Source of the DNA: Sphingobium sp. TKS
Lineage (GTDB): Bacteria; Pseudomonadota; Alphaproteobacteria; Sphingomonadales; Sphingomonadaceae
Length of the DNA: 64,000 nt
Assembly: GCF_001563265.1 (NCBI RefSeq)
Contig: NZ_CP005083.1
Location: 4,033,001-4,097,000 of the forward strand
Reading direction: 5' to 3'
Both the position numbers and the translations under genes were made by a program. Under the pieces are notes generated by a model. It was not told where the DNA came from. It ran no database searches and worked only from the letters and a program-made list of their open reading frames with translations. Shown here in pieces: positions 8,323-17,905 of this stretch. Position 1 is the first letter of the stretch. Every line of letters starts with the position of its first letter.

Positions 8323-9449
8323 CAGTCGACATCCTCCACGTCGACCTTCTCTCCGGTCACCTTCTGGCTGAGCGCGGCCGCCATGAAGGGATCGAGCGCG
8401 CCGTCCAACACATCGTCGGGCGCGGTGGAGGTGACGCCGGTGCGCAAATCCTTCACGAGCTGATAGGGCTGAAGCACATAGGAGCGGATCTGGTGGCCCC
8501 AGCCGATCTCGGTCTTGGCCTGATAGTCGGTCGATGCCGCTTCCTCGCGACGGCGCAGTTCCGCTTCATAGAGGCGCGCCTTCAGCATGTTCATGGCCGT
8601 TGCGCGGTTCTTGTGCTGCGAACGGTCGTTCTGGCTGGCGACGATGATGCCCGACGGCACGTGAGTGATGCGGACCGCCGAGTCCGTAGTGTTGACGTGC
8701 TGACCGCCTGCGCCGCTGGCGCGGTAGGTGTCGATCTTGAGGTCGCTTTCCTTCACCTCGATATCGATATCGTCGTCGATCACCGGATAGACCCAGACCG
8801 ACGAGAAGCTGGTGTGGCGGCGGGCCGAGCTGTCATAGGGGCTGATGCGGACCAGGCGATGCACGCCGCTTTCCGTCTTCGCATAGCCATAGGCATTCTC
8901 GCCCTTGAACAGGAAGGTGGCGGACTTGATGCCCGCCTGGTCGCCCGCCTGATAGTCGACCAGCTCGACCTTATAGCCGCGCCGTTCGGCCCAGCGGCGG
9001 TACATGCGGCTGAGCATTTCCGCCCAATCCTGGCTTTCCGTGCCGCCCGCGCCCGCGTGGATTTCCAGATAGGTGTCGCTGGCATCGGCCTCGCCAGCGA
9101 GCAACGCCTTGATCTTGTCCTCGTCGGCGCGATCGGCCAGCGCCTTCAGCGAGGCGATGGCTTCGGCCACCATATCCTCATCGCCTTCGGCATCGGCCAT
9201 GTCGATAAGTTCCGCGGTGTCGGTCTTTTCGCTGTCGATGGCGCGGGTCGCGCCGATCGCGGCGTCGAGCCTTGTGCGCTCCCGCATCACTTCCTGCGCC
9301 TGTTTCTGATTGTCCCAAAGCGTCGGGTCCTCGACGCGGGCGTTCAGTTCGTCGAGGCGGCGAAGGGCGCGGTCCCAGTCGAGGAAGCGGCGCAGCAGGT
9401 CCAGCGCGGCGTCGATGCGGTCTATATATTGCTGCGCTTCGGCGCGCAT
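8322..9449 (-). CDS. prfB: Peptide chain release factor 2
   Basis: 375 residues, full length. The catalytic GGQ is present in GAGGQHVNTTDSAVRITH; the stop-codon recognition loop reads ISPYDSSARRHTSF, with SPY where most RF2 proteins have SPF. The frame is continuous from the ATG, so there is no programmed +1 frameshift at codon 26 of the kind seen in E. coli. It releases peptides at UGA and UAA. It follows PBP1A by 146 bases and overlaps the methyltransferase gene. Confidence 0.95.
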   Translation of the reverse strand: MRAEAQQYIDRIDAALDLLRRFLDWDRALRRLDELNARVEDPTLWDNQKQAQEVMRERTRLDAAIGATRAIDSEKTDTAELIDMADAEGDEDMVAEAIASLKALADRADEDKIKALLAGEADASDTYLEIHAGAGGTESQDWAEMLSRMYRRWAERRGYKVELVDYQAGDQAGIKSATFLFKGENAYGYAKTESGVHRLVRISPYDSSARRHTSFSSVWVYPVIDDDIDIEVKESDLKIDTYRASGAGGQHVNTTDSAVRITHVPSGIIVASQNDRSQHKNRATAMNMLKARLYEAELRRREEAASTDYQAKTEIGWGHQIRSYVLQPYQLVKDLRTGVTSTAPDDVLDGALDPFMAAALSQKVTGEKVDVEDVD

Positions 9450-9595
9450 GGGAGGTCTCCAGACATTCGCATGTTTCCTGTTCGTGCAGGAAACGCATCA
9501 TGCGCCCGGCCCTATCCGAGCGCGGAGAGTTTGGGAAGATTCAATCCTTGCGGGGGAAGAGCTCAAATCCTCCCGACGCTTCGCGCAGGGAGAAT

Positions 9596-12133
9596 TTAGT
9601 AAATCCCGCCCTGATCCTGCAGGAAGTCGCTGTCGGTGCGCTGGTGGCGCTGGACCGTCGCTTCGATGCGGGCGGCGGCCTTGTCTTGCGCGGCCACCTC
9701 TTCCTTGCGGATCGATCGGCGGGGTTCGGATTCGGGCTTGAACGCTTCCCAGATCACGGCGGGCTTGGGCTCGTCGGTCGGCCAGACGCCATAGACGCGC
9801 TTGCCCGAGCGGCGGTCGATCGTGACCATGCGGATGCCCGCCGGGGCGATGAACGGGGTCTTGGGCATCGCCTCCAGCACCGGCGTCATCGCCGCTTTCC
9901 AGATCGGCGCGGCGACGCGGCCGCCCTGCGCCCAGCCGCCCAGGCTCCTCGGCTGGTCATAGCCGATATAGACGCCCGCCACGATGTCCGGCGATCCGCC
10001 GACGAACCAGACGTTGGTCGGGCCGTTGGTGGTGCCGGTCTTGCCGAACAGCGGGCGTTTCAGGTCCGCCAGCACGGTGGCCGTGCCGCGCTGGATCACG
10101 CCCTCGGCAATGTGCACGACCTGATAGGCGGTCATCGGGTTCATCACCTGCCGCCCCTCGAAACCGAAGCGGGGCATGGACTTGCCGTCCCAATTGGCCA
10201 TGTTGCAGCCGTCACAGGCGCGCCAGCGCAGCGGCCAGATCACCTTGCCGCGCCGGTCCTGCACATAGTCCATCAGCTTGGGGCTAAGCTGCCGCCCCTG
10301 ATTGGCGAGCATGGCATAGGCGTTCACTATCCGCTCGACCGTGGTTTCGCCCGCGCCCAACGCAAAGGAGAGATAGGGCTGGTAATCACCGATCCCCATC
10401 GCCTTGATGGTGCGCACGACGCGGTCCATGCCGGTCTGGCTGGCGGCGCGCACGGTCATCAGGTTGCGCGACTGCTCGACGCCCCAGCGCATGGTCTGCG
10501 GCCCGGCGCTGCCGCCGGTGAAGTTGCGGAAGCATTTCTGGCCAAGGCCCGCGCCCTGATAGACGCAGAGCGGTCCGTCGACGATGATCGAGGCCGGGGT
10601 CATGCCATTGTCCAGCGCGGCGGCATAGACGAAGGGCTTGATGGTCGATCCGGGCTGGCGCATCGCCTGGGTGGCGCGGTTGTAGGAGGAGAGGCGGTTG
10701 TCGAAGCCGCCCTGCATGGCGCGGACGCGGCCCGAATGGGTTTCCTCCACCACCATGCCGCCGGAGACTTCGGGCACGTTGCGCAGTGCCCATGACGAGC
10801 CGTTGCGCGCCACCACGATCAGGTCGCCGGGCTTCATCGCCGCGAAGGCCGGGCCGCCGCTCTTGCGATAGGGCAATTGCGCCGCATCGGCGGACAGCGT
10901 GCCCGTCGATCCGTCGGAAAAGCCGATCTGCGCGGCGCCGCTGTTCCGGCTGACGATCACGGCGACGCGCCATCCGGCATAGTCGACGTCGATATAGCTT
11001 GCCGCCAGTTCACGATGCCAGCCGCGATCCATGTCGATCCTGCCGATCGGCCCGGACCAGCCCTTGCCCGCATCGAAGCGCAGCAGGCCATTGCGCAGCG
11101 CCGTGGTCGTCAGATCCTGAATCTTCGGGTCATAGGGGCTGCGCACCCAGAGGCCGCCGGCATAGACGCTGTTCGGACCGTCCGATGCCTTTTCCCCGAA
11201 TTGCTGGATCAGGCGGCGGCGCACTTCCTCCATATAATAGCCGCCTGCGCGGGCATCGAAGCTGGAGCCATGGGCAGCCACGGTGCCGAGCGGCTGGGCC
11301 TGCGCCTCATCGCGCTGGGCCTGGGTGATCCAGCCATTCTTGACCATTTCGCCAAGCGCCCAGTTGCGGCGCTCCAGTGCGCGTTCATGGCCGGTGGGGC
11401 TTTCCGGGCGATAATTGGCCGGACCTTTGGGCAGGATCGCCAGATAGGCCATTTCATGCAGCTTGAGGTCGCCCACATCCTTGTCGAAATAGGCGCGCGC
11501 AGCCGCCTGCACGCCATAGGCGTTGCGGCCGAGGAATATCTGGTTGAGATAGAGTTCGAGGATCTGCTGCTTGGTCAGCACCCCCTCCATGCGATAGGCG
11601 AGGATCATTTCCTTCACCTTGCGCGTGGGGGAATATTCGTCACCGATCAGCAGGTTCTTCGCCACCTGCTGGGTGATGGTGGAGCCGCCACGGGCGCGCT
11701 GGCCCGAGCCGATCTTGGTCGCATAGTCGAACACCGCGCCGAAGAAGCCGGGAATGTCGACGCCATGATGTTCGAAGAAGGTCTTGTCCTCCGCCGACAG
11801 ATAGGCGCGGATCAGCAGCGGTGGATAATCGCTATATTGCAGTTGGACGCGGCGTTCGCGGGCATAGCTGTGGACGGGTTGGCCGTCGGTGTCCCGCACG
11901 ATTGTCGGCAGCGGCGGCTCATATTCCAGCAGCGTCGCCGCATCGGGCAAGCCGCGCGCGAAGATCAGCCAGAAAAGCGCATAAGCGAGGATGAGGCCGC
12001 CAAGGCCAACCGCGATCCAGCGGAACCAGCGCTTGTCCCAATGGGGTGCGAGCCTTTCCCGAAGTCCGCTCGCGCCGCTACGCAGGCGATGGATGAAGGA
12101 CGATGCGGCGTTTTTGGGGCGAGCCTCTTCCAT
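9596..12133 (-). CDS. mrcA: Penicillin-binding protein 1A (glycosyltransferase/transpeptidase)
   Basis: 845 residues. A cytoplasmic N-terminus leads to one membrane helix (about 38-58). The GT51 domain starts with EDKTFFEHHGVD (about 115), with the second signature RKVKEMILAYRME. The transpeptidase domain carries the active-site STIK (RQPGSTIKPF), SRN and KTGT. It polymerises and cross-links peptidoglycan. The frame is open 33 codons further up, but that region belongs to the amidase 3' end; MEEARPKN is preferred. Gene order amidase-mrcA-prfB opposite rne is conserved in Alphaproteobacteria. Confidence 0.95.
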   Translation of the reverse strand: MEEARPKNAASSFIHRLRSGASGLRERLAPHWDKRWFRWIAVGLGGLILAYALFWLIFARGLPDAATLLEYEPPLPTIVRDTDGQPVHSYARERRVQLQYSDYPPLLIRAYLSAEDKTFFEHHGVDIPGFFGAVFDYATKIGSGQRARGGSTITQQVAKNLLIGDEYSPTRKVKEMILAYRMEGVLTKQQILELYLNQIFLGRNAYGVQAAARAYFDKDVGDLKLHEMAYLAILPKGPANYRPESPTGHERALERRNWALGEMVKNGWITQAQRDEAQAQPLGTVAAHGSSFDARAGGYYMEEVRRRLIQQFGEKASDGPNSVYAGGLWVRSPYDPKIQDLTTTALRNGLLRFDAGKGWSGPIGRIDMDRGWHRELAASYIDVDYAGWRVAVIVSRNSGAAQIGFSDGSTGTLSADAAQLPYRKSGGPAFAAMKPGDLIVVARNGSSWALRNVPEVSGGMVVEETHSGRVRAMQGGFDNRLSSYNRATQAMRQPGSTIKPFVYAAALDNGMTPASIIVDGPLCVYQGAGLGQKCFRNFTGGSAGPQTMRWGVEQSRNLMTVRAASQTGMDRVVRTIKAMGIGDYQPYLSFALGAGETTVERIVNAYAMLANQGRQLSPKLMDYVQDRRGKVIWPLRWRACDGCNMANWDGKSMPRFGFEGRQVMNPMTAYQVVHIAEGVIQRGTATVLADLKRPLFGKTGTTNGPTNVWFVGGSPDIVAGVYIGYDQPRSLGGWAQGGRVAAPIWKAAMTPVLEAMPKTPFIAPAGIRMVTIDRRSGKRVYGVWPTDEPKPAVIWEAFKPESEPRRSIRKEEVAAQDKAAARIEATVQRHQRTDSDFLQDQGGIY

Positions 12134-12215
12134 GATGGTCGAGGCTGTACGGTCAAAATGGGTGAAGCGCCAGAGTGGAATGCTTTGAACGGAATGTCGG
12201 CCGGTCCGGACGTTC

Positions 12216-13184
12216 TCAGCCGCCCGCCCCATCCCCGCGCATCGTCAGTTTGCGGGCGAAATGCACTTCGATCGCGCGGGCGACGCCCTTGGCGATATTC
12301 GCCTGACCTTCCTTCGACGCCAGGAAAGCCGCATCGGCCGTATTGGAAATATAGCCCGTTTCGAACAGCACCGACGGGGTATCCGGAGCTTTGAGCACCA
12401 TCAGCGAGGCGAAGCGATGCGCCGCGCTGCGGAACGGGACATAGGGCGCGGCCTCGCGTTGGAGCAGCCGGGCGAAGCTCACCGAAATGTTCATCGATTC
12501 CCGCTGCGTCAGGTCGATCAGGATCGAGGAAACATCGTTCGACTGGCCACCGAGGTTAACGCCGTTCAGAAAGTCGGCCTTGTTCTCGCGCGCGGCAAGG
12601 CGGGCGGCTTCGCGGTCGGAGGCGGTCTCGGACAGGGTATAGACGGTCGCGCCCCGCGCCGTGTCATTGTCCGCCGAATCGGCGTGGATGGAAATGAACA
12701 GGTCCGCGTTCAGCTTGCGCGCAATGCCATAGCGCTCCTGAAGTACCAGGAAACGGTCAGCGTTGCGGGTCAGCGCCACGCGGACGCGGCCTGACTTCAG
12801 CAGTTGGTCGCGTACCGCCTGCGCGATGGCGAGCGTCACATCCTTCTCCCGCTCGCCATTTTCGCGGTTGACCGCGCCTGGATCATGGCCGCCATGGCCG
12901 GCGTCGATCACCACCAGCGGGCGGGACGCGTCGCGCGGCCCCTCCACCGGCGGCAGCGACAGGCCGCGCGCCACAGGCGGGATCGGCACGGTGATGCTGT
13001 GGAGACGCCTGGCCGGGCGCGAGGCCATATGCGCGGGCGCGTCAAAGCGCATGCCCGCCCGGCCGCCATCGGGGATGACGGCGGAAAGCGGCGCGCCGGA
13101 GAGGATCATGCTTGCGAGCGCAAGACTTTGGAACATGCGCCGCTTGTGCAACGTACGGGCCTTGGCCGTCCAGCCGAATTTCAT
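12216..13184 (-). CDS. amiC: N-acetylmuramoyl-L-alanine amidase (Amidase_3, AmiC-type)
   Basis: 322 residues. An N-terminal signal or anchor (about 17-35) precedes a Pro-rich linker and the Zn2+ amidase domain: VIDAGHGGHDPGAV (first His and Glu region), SIHADSADN (second His), and the C-terminal SVLFETGYISN with the catalytic Glu. No AMIN domain is visible, so it is shorter than E. coli AmiC. It cleaves the amide between MurNAc and the stem peptide at division. In other bacteria such amidases are activated by EnvC-like factors; a degenerate LytM protein is encoded at 58099. It is transcribed divergently from rne and ends 83 bases before the mrcA start. Confidence 0.92.
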   Translation of the reverse strand: MKFGWTAKARTLHKRRMFQSLALASMILSGAPLSAVIPDGGRAGMRFDAPAHMASRPARRLHSITVPIPPVARGLSLPPVEGPRDASRPLVVIDAGHGGHDPGAVNRENGEREKDVTLAIAQAVRDQLLKSGRVRVALTRNADRFLVLQERYGIARKLNADLFISIHADSADNDTARGATVYTLSETASDREAARLAARENKADFLNGVNLGGQSNDVSSILIDLTQRESMNISVSFARLLQREAAPYVPFRSAAHRFASLMVLKAPDTPSVLFETGYISNTADAAFLASKEGQANIAKGVARAIEVHFARKLTMRGDGAGG

Positions 13185-13700
13185 GACGCCCGTCCACCGA
13201 TCGTCCCGGCGCTATCCCGGCGATATGAAGCATAGCCGCTTTTCGCGCATCGAAACGGCAAGGTTAACCCCATCTTCACCATGATCGCGATAGACTGCCG
13301 GGCGAAGTTCCGCCGGAAGCGCAAGCCGCGAAACAATATTTCGAGTGGCCGTTGCTCCTTGCCATTTTGACTGCTACCCATTCACATTCCCAAAAGACGC
13401 GCCATATTCGGCGGCAGTCCTTTCGGGGATATTCACGATGGCACCGGCGGGCGACAACGCCCGGCACGGATGCACGAACAGGTTGACGCTGCATGAGGCA
13501 TGATTTCCAATCCACGCTGGCCCCGGTTCCGGGCGATGCGGCGTGGTTGGTGGTGTCCGGCACATGGTCCGGCCCTGCCCCGGCAGCAGACACGCGTTTT
13601 TTCCTTCAAAACCGGACGATGCAGCAACTCGCGCCGTCCCCTTACTATCGCGTGGCAGCCCGGCCCAGCGCCGCTGGCCGCCAACGCCGGAGATTCATAA
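13185..13700 (+). other. 516-base region between amiC and rne: probable long rne leader
   Basis: No convincing coding frame lies here. It must hold the amiC promoter and the rne promoter. The part close to rne contains a strong hairpin, GGGCG-ACAA-CGCCC at about 13444-13457, and several GC-rich complementary segments. RNase E mRNAs of other bacteria are autoregulated through long structured leaders; this one may be as well, but no conserved leader family is recognisable by eye. Confidence 0.45.
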
Positions 13701-16364
13701 ATGACAATGCGTATGCTGATCGATGCGCGCCACCGGGAAGAGACCCGGGTCGCGGTCGTCAAAGGTAACCGGATCGAGGAATTCGACTTCGAATCGGCCG
13801 AGCACAAGCAGCTCAAGGGCAATATCTATCTCGCCAAGGTTACTCGTGTAGAGCCTTCGCTCCAGGCGGCCTTCGTCGATTATGGCGGCAATCGCCATGG
13901 TTTCCTCGCTTTCAGCGAAATCCATCCCGACTATTATCAGATCCCCCGGGAGGACCGCGAAGCGCTGCTGCGCGAGGAACGCGAGCATGCCGAGGAAGAG
14001 GCCGCGCTGCGCGCCGATTTCGATGATGATGAGGAACATGGCGGCGCGTCCGACGGTGGCCTGGAAGTCGTCGAGGCCACCCATCATCATGACGATGAAG
14101 ATCATGAAGGCGAAGCTGCGGCCAGCGAAGGCGCCGAGGGCGGCCGCAATGGCCGTGGCCGTCGCGGCAAGGGCGACGAGGCCGCCGACGAGCTGCGCCG
14201 CAAGCGCATGGCGCTGCGCCGCCGCTACAAGATTCAGGACGTCATCAAGCGCCGCCAGGTGCTGCTGGTGCAGGTCGTCAAGGAAGAGCGCGGCAACAAG
14301 GGCGCGGCGCTGACCACCTATTTGTCGCTCGCGGGCCGTTATTGCGTGCTGATGCCGAACACCAGCCATGGCGGCGGGATTTCGCGCAAGATCAGCAACG
14401 CTGCCGACCGCAAGCGCCTGAAGTCGATCATCGCGGAAATGGCGCTGCCCTCCACCATGGGCTGCATCGTCCGCACCGCCGGTCTCCAGCGCACCAAGCC
14501 GGAGATCAAGCGCGACTTCGACTATCTTGCCCGCCTGTGGGACGAGATCCGCGAAAACACACTGAAATCTGACGCCCCCGCGCTGATCCACAATGACAGC
14601 GACCTCATCAAGCGGGCGATCCGCGATATCTACAACAAGGATATTGAAGAGGTCATCGTCGAGGGCGAATATGGCTATAAGGCCGCCAAGGATTTCATGA
14701 AGCTGCTGATGCCCAGCCATGCGCGCCGGGTGAAGCAATATGCCGATCCGATCTCGCTGTTCCAGCGCGCCAGCGTCGAGGATCAGCTCGCCGGGATGTA
14801 CAATCCGGTCGTACAGCTCAAATCCGGCGGCTATCTGGTCATCAACCCGACCGAGGCGCTGGTGTCGATCGACATCAACTCGGGCCGGTCGACCCGCGAG
14901 CATGGCATCGAGCAGACCGCCGTCGCCACCAATCTGGAAGCCGCCCGCGAGATTGCCCGGCAGCTCCGCCTGCGCGACATGGCGGGCCTGGTCGTCATCG
15001 ACTTCATCGACATGGAGATGAACTCCAACATCCGCAAGGTCGAGAAGGCGATGAAGGAGGCGCTGAAGGACGATCGCGCCCGCATCCAGGTCGGCCGCAT
15101 CTCGGGCTTCGGCCTGATGGAAATGAGCCGCCAGCGTCTGCGCACCGGCGTGCTTGAAGCGTCGACCCGCCAGTGCCCGCATTGCGAAGGCACGGGGCTG
15201 GTGCGGACGGCCTCGTCGGCGGGTCTGTCGGCGCTTCGCATGCTGGAAGAGGAAGCGGCGCGTGGTCGCGGCAGCCTGATCACCCTGCGCGCCAGCCAGG
15301 AAGCGGCTTTCTACGTCCTCAACAACAAGCGCCGCGAACTGGACGAGATCGAGCAGCGCTATGGCGTGCGCATCGCGATCCTGCCCGATGGCGAGGTCGA
15401 GGGCGCGCGCATGTCGGTCGAGGCCAGCGGGCCGCGTCCAGAGCGCGTGGTCGACTATACGCCGATAATCGAGGAAGAGGATGATCTCGAAATCGTCGAG
15501 GAACTGGACGAGGAAGAGGTCGAGGAAGTCGAAGCCGCGCATGAGGAGCATGGCGACCGTGGCGAGGATCGCGAGGGTGGCCGTCGCCGCCGTCGTCGCC
15601 GTCGCCGCCGGGGCGGGCAGCGCGATGAGCATCGCGCCGAGCCTGCGGCTGAAGGCGATGCTGGCGAGGACGCCGACATTTCCGACGAGGCAGAGGAAGT
15701 CGAGGGTGAAGCCGAAGCCGAAGCTGCACCGGTCGAAGCCGCTGTCGAGGGTGAGGGCGAAGGCCGTCGCCGCGGCCGCCGCGGCCGTCGGGGTGGACGG
15801 CGCCGTCGTGAGGCAGGCGAGGAAGGGTTGAGCGAAGGTTCGGCCGCCAGTGAGGAGTCCGTCGAGGCTGAGGCCGCTCCGGAACCGGTAGTGGAAACGG
15901 CTCCCGAAGCGCCTGCCGAGGAGGAAGCGCCCAAGACCCGCCGCCGTCCGCGTGCGCGCAAGGCGAAGGAAGCTGCTGCGCCTGCCGCCGAAGCCGAAGC
16001 GGTCGAAGCTCCGGTGGAAGTCGTGCGGGAGGAGCCGGTTGCCGAAGAGGCGCCTGCCAAGCCCAAGCGCACCCGTCGCAAGAAGGTGGAGCCGGTCGCT
16101 GAGGAAGCCGTTGCTGCCGAACCTGCTCCGGTTGCCGAAGAGGCGCCTGCCAAACCCAAGCGCACTCGCCGCAAGAAGGCCGATCCGGTGGTCGAGGAAA
16201 CCGCTGCCGCAGAGGCCGCACCGGCTATCCAGGCGCCCGTCGAAGCCGCCTCCCCCGCGGAAACCGCCGAAGCGGTTACGGTGAATGGCGAGGCCGGTGA
16301 CGAAGGTGAAAATGAAGACGGCACGCCGCGCCGCGGCTGGTGGCAGCGCACTTTCGGTCAATAA
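13701..16364 (+). CDS. rne: Ribonuclease E/G family endoribonuclease (RNase E)
   Basis: 887 residues. The N-terminal catalytic half has an S1 domain (from about 35) interrupted by a His/Asp/Glu-rich insert at about 100-150, as in other alphaproteobacteria. The DNase-I-like site includes VSIDINSG and DFIDME with the catalytic aspartates, and the zinc link CPHCEGTG follows. From about residue 590 the protein is a low-complexity scaffold of alternating acidic and Arg-rich blocks (RRRRRRRRGG) with two near-identical repeats of AEEAPAKPKRTRRKK, the expected degradosome and RNA-binding arm. GGAG stands ten bases before the ATG; a second ATG is two codons on. Confidence 0.96.
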   Translation: MTMRMLIDARHREETRVAVVKGNRIEEFDFESAEHKQLKGNIYLAKVTRVEPSLQAAFVDYGGNRHGFLAFSEIHPDYYQIPREDREALLREEREHAEEEAALRADFDDDEEHGGASDGGLEVVEATHHHDDEDHEGEAAASEGAEGGRNGRGRRGKGDEAADELRRKRMALRRRYKIQDVIKRRQVLLVQVVKEERGNKGAALTTYLSLAGRYCVLMPNTSHGGGISRKISNAADRKRLKSIIAEMALPSTMGCIVRTAGLQRTKPEIKRDFDYLARLWDEIRENTLKSDAPALIHNDSDLIKRAIRDIYNKDIEEVIVEGEYGYKAAKDFMKLLMPSHARRVKQYADPISLFQRASVEDQLAGMYNPVVQLKSGGYLVINPTEALVSIDINSGRSTREHGIEQTAVATNLEAAREIARQLRLRDMAGLVVIDFIDMEMNSNIRKVEKAMKEALKDDRARIQVGRISGFGLMEMSRQRLRTGVLEASTRQCPHCEGTGLVRTASSAGLSALRMLEEEAARGRGSLITLRASQEAAFYVLNNKRRELDEIEQRYGVRIAILPDGEVEGARMSVEASGPRPERVVDYTPIIEEEDDLEIVEELDEEEVEEVEAAHEEHGDRGEDREGGRRRRRRRRRRGGQRDEHRAEPAAEGDAGEDADISDEAEEVEGEAEAEAAPVEAAVEGEGEGRRRGRRGRRGGRRRREAGEEGLSEGSAASEESVEAEAAPEPVVETAPEAPAEEEAPKTRRRPRARKAKEAAAPAAEAEAVEAPVEVVREEPVAEEAPAKPKRTRRKKVEPVAEEAVAAEPAPVAEEAPAKPKRTRRKKADPVVEETAAAEAAPAIQAPVEAASPAETAEAVTVNGEAGDEGENEDGTPRRGWWQRTFGQ

Positions 16365-16382
16365 ACGGACACTCGATAATGC

Positions 16383-16434
16383 AAAACGCCGCTGCCTCGC
16401 CGGTTCAACCGGCCAGGTGGCGGCGTTTTCTTTT
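16383..16434 (+). terminator. Intrinsic terminator of rne
   Basis: AAAACGCCGC (16383-16392) pairs with GCGGCGTTTT (16420-16429), with a further inner stem GCCGGTTCAACCGGC. It is followed by CTTTTC and lies 18 bases after the rne stop. Confidence 0.88.
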
Positions 16435-16534
16435 CGGTTGGAAATCAGGGAAATTGGAAAAACAGTGCTGAGGGCATCAGTGCTTTTTGGCTAATTGCGG
16501 TTATGAACAATCGTGAGGCCCGCTCTGCCCCCAT

Positions 16535-17905
16535 TCAGGACACTAGCTCGAACATCAGCTGCATGCCCGTCCTCGGCCGGATCGTCAGGCGGCTGATCGG
16601 CTCCGGCTTGAACCCTTGCGGCACCGACAAGCGATAGCGGCGCACCACGGTGGCGATCACCGTCATCACCTCCTGCTGGGCGAAACCGGCGCCGACGCAG
16701 ACGCGGGGGCCGCGGCCGAAGGGGAACCAGGCCTGCTTCACCATCTCCGCATTGGCGGGGTCTTCGAAGCGAGCGGGGTCGAAGCTGTGGGGGCAGGCCC
16801 AATTATCCTTGTTGCGCTGAGTGAGCCAGGGGGCGACGACCAGCATCGCGCCTTCCTCCAACTGCTTGTCGCGCATCGGCATCGGGCAGGTGACTTCGCG
16901 GGGGAAAAAGGCGACCGGCGGATAGAGGCGCAGCGTTTCGCGGAAGATGTTGCGGATCGCGCCCATATCCTTGAGCATGGCGGCATCGAGCGGGACGGTT
17001 CCGGCGATTTCCGTCACCTCGGCGCGGGCGGCGGTCTGAATATGGGCGCATTCGGCCAGCATGTAGAGCGCCCAGGTCATGGTGCTGGCCGAGGTTTCAT
17101 GGCCTGCGAGGAAGACGGTCGAGACCTGATCCATCACCTGCTGCAAGGTGAAGGGTTCGCCGGTTTCCGGATGCTTCGCCTCGATCAGCGACTGAAGGAT
17201 GTCCTTGTGGGGAGCCTCGCCACGCTGGTGGAAGCCCGCGTAGCGCGCTTCGACGATGGGGCGGAAGACATCGTGGATCGCCTTTGCCGGGGTCAGCGAC
17301 CGCTTCTCGAACCAGCGCGCAGGGAAGCCGTAGAGGCGCAGCATCGAGGCGCTGTGGGCGAGGCGCTGGAACTTGCCGAAGGCGGTGTGGATGATGTTGG
17401 AGCGCCGCTCGTCCAGCGCTTCGGAAAAGAGCGTGCGGAAGATGATGTCGGCCGCGACATGGGTCATCATCGGGTCGATATCGACCGGCTTGCTGCGGTC
17501 CGCCTCGCCCAGGCGAGCGAGCAGGTCATCGGCGGCCGCGACCATCAGCGGCATCGAACGGTTGAGCGCGGTGTGGGCGAAGGCCGGGTTCACCATGGCG
17601 CGCTGGCTTTCCCAATCCTCGCCATTGGCGGAAAAGACCGAATTGCCGATCAGCGGCGAGAGGTTGCGCACCAGCTCGCGATGCTTGGGATAGGCCGTGC
17701 CGCCCCGCAATATCTGGTCCACCAGCGGCAGTTCATTGGCGATGTACATGGTCTGGCCGGGCATGCGGATTTCGCCCAGCTTCATCGTGTAGCTCTTTTC
17801 GAACAACACATGAATCCAACTATGCCAGCCGCGCAGGAAGCGCTTCATCAGGCCGCGCTTGGTGCGGGGCGGCTCTGGATAAGGCGGCGTGAAGGGCTGC
17901 GTCAC
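16535..17905 (-). CDS. Cytochrome P450
   Basis: 456 residues, no N-terminal anchor, so probably a soluble bacterial P450. All family signatures are present: I-helix FLAGHETSAS with the oxygen-activating Thr, K-helix ETLR, and the heme loop FGRGPRVCVGAGFA with the ligand Cys at residue 403. Substrate cannot be inferred; the wording around the heme loop resembles fatty-acid or CYP4/CYP102-like classes. It starts with GTG and overlaps the stop of the upstream hydrolase-like gene by 4 bases, so the two are translationally coupled. No ferredoxin or reductase gene is adjacent. Confidence 0.93.
   Translation of the reverse strand: MTQPFTPPYPEPPRTKRGLMKRFLRGWHSWIHVLFEKSYTMKLGEIRMPGQTMYIANELPLVDQILRGGTAYPKHRELVRNLSPLIGNSVFSANGEDWESQRAMVNPAFAHTALNRSMPLMVAAADDLLARLGEADRSKPVDIDPMMTHVAADIIFRTLFSEALDERRSNIIHTAFGKFQRLAHSASMLRLYGFPARWFEKRSLTPAKAIHDVFRPIVEARYAGFHQRGEAPHKDILQSLIEAKHPETGEPFTLQQVMDQVSTVFLAGHETSASTMTWALYMLAECAHIQTAARAEVTEIAGTVPLDAAMLKDMGAIRNIFRETLRLYPPVAFFPREVTCPMPMRDKQLEEGAMLVVAPWLTQRNKDNWACPHSFDPARFEDPANAEMVKQAWFPFGRGPRVCVGAGFAQQEVMTVIATVVRRYRLSVPQGFKPEPISRLTIRPRTGMQLMFELVS

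Noticed and set aside
8322..9449. Programmed +1 frameshift in prfB
   Set aside because: The frame is continuous from the ATG and there is no in-frame early TGA with a CTT slip site.
13695..16361. An 888-codon minus-strand frame opposite rne
   Set aside because: Antisense shadow of the RNase E gene, built from Gly/Arg/Phe-rich repeats that mirror the acidic and basic blocks of rne.
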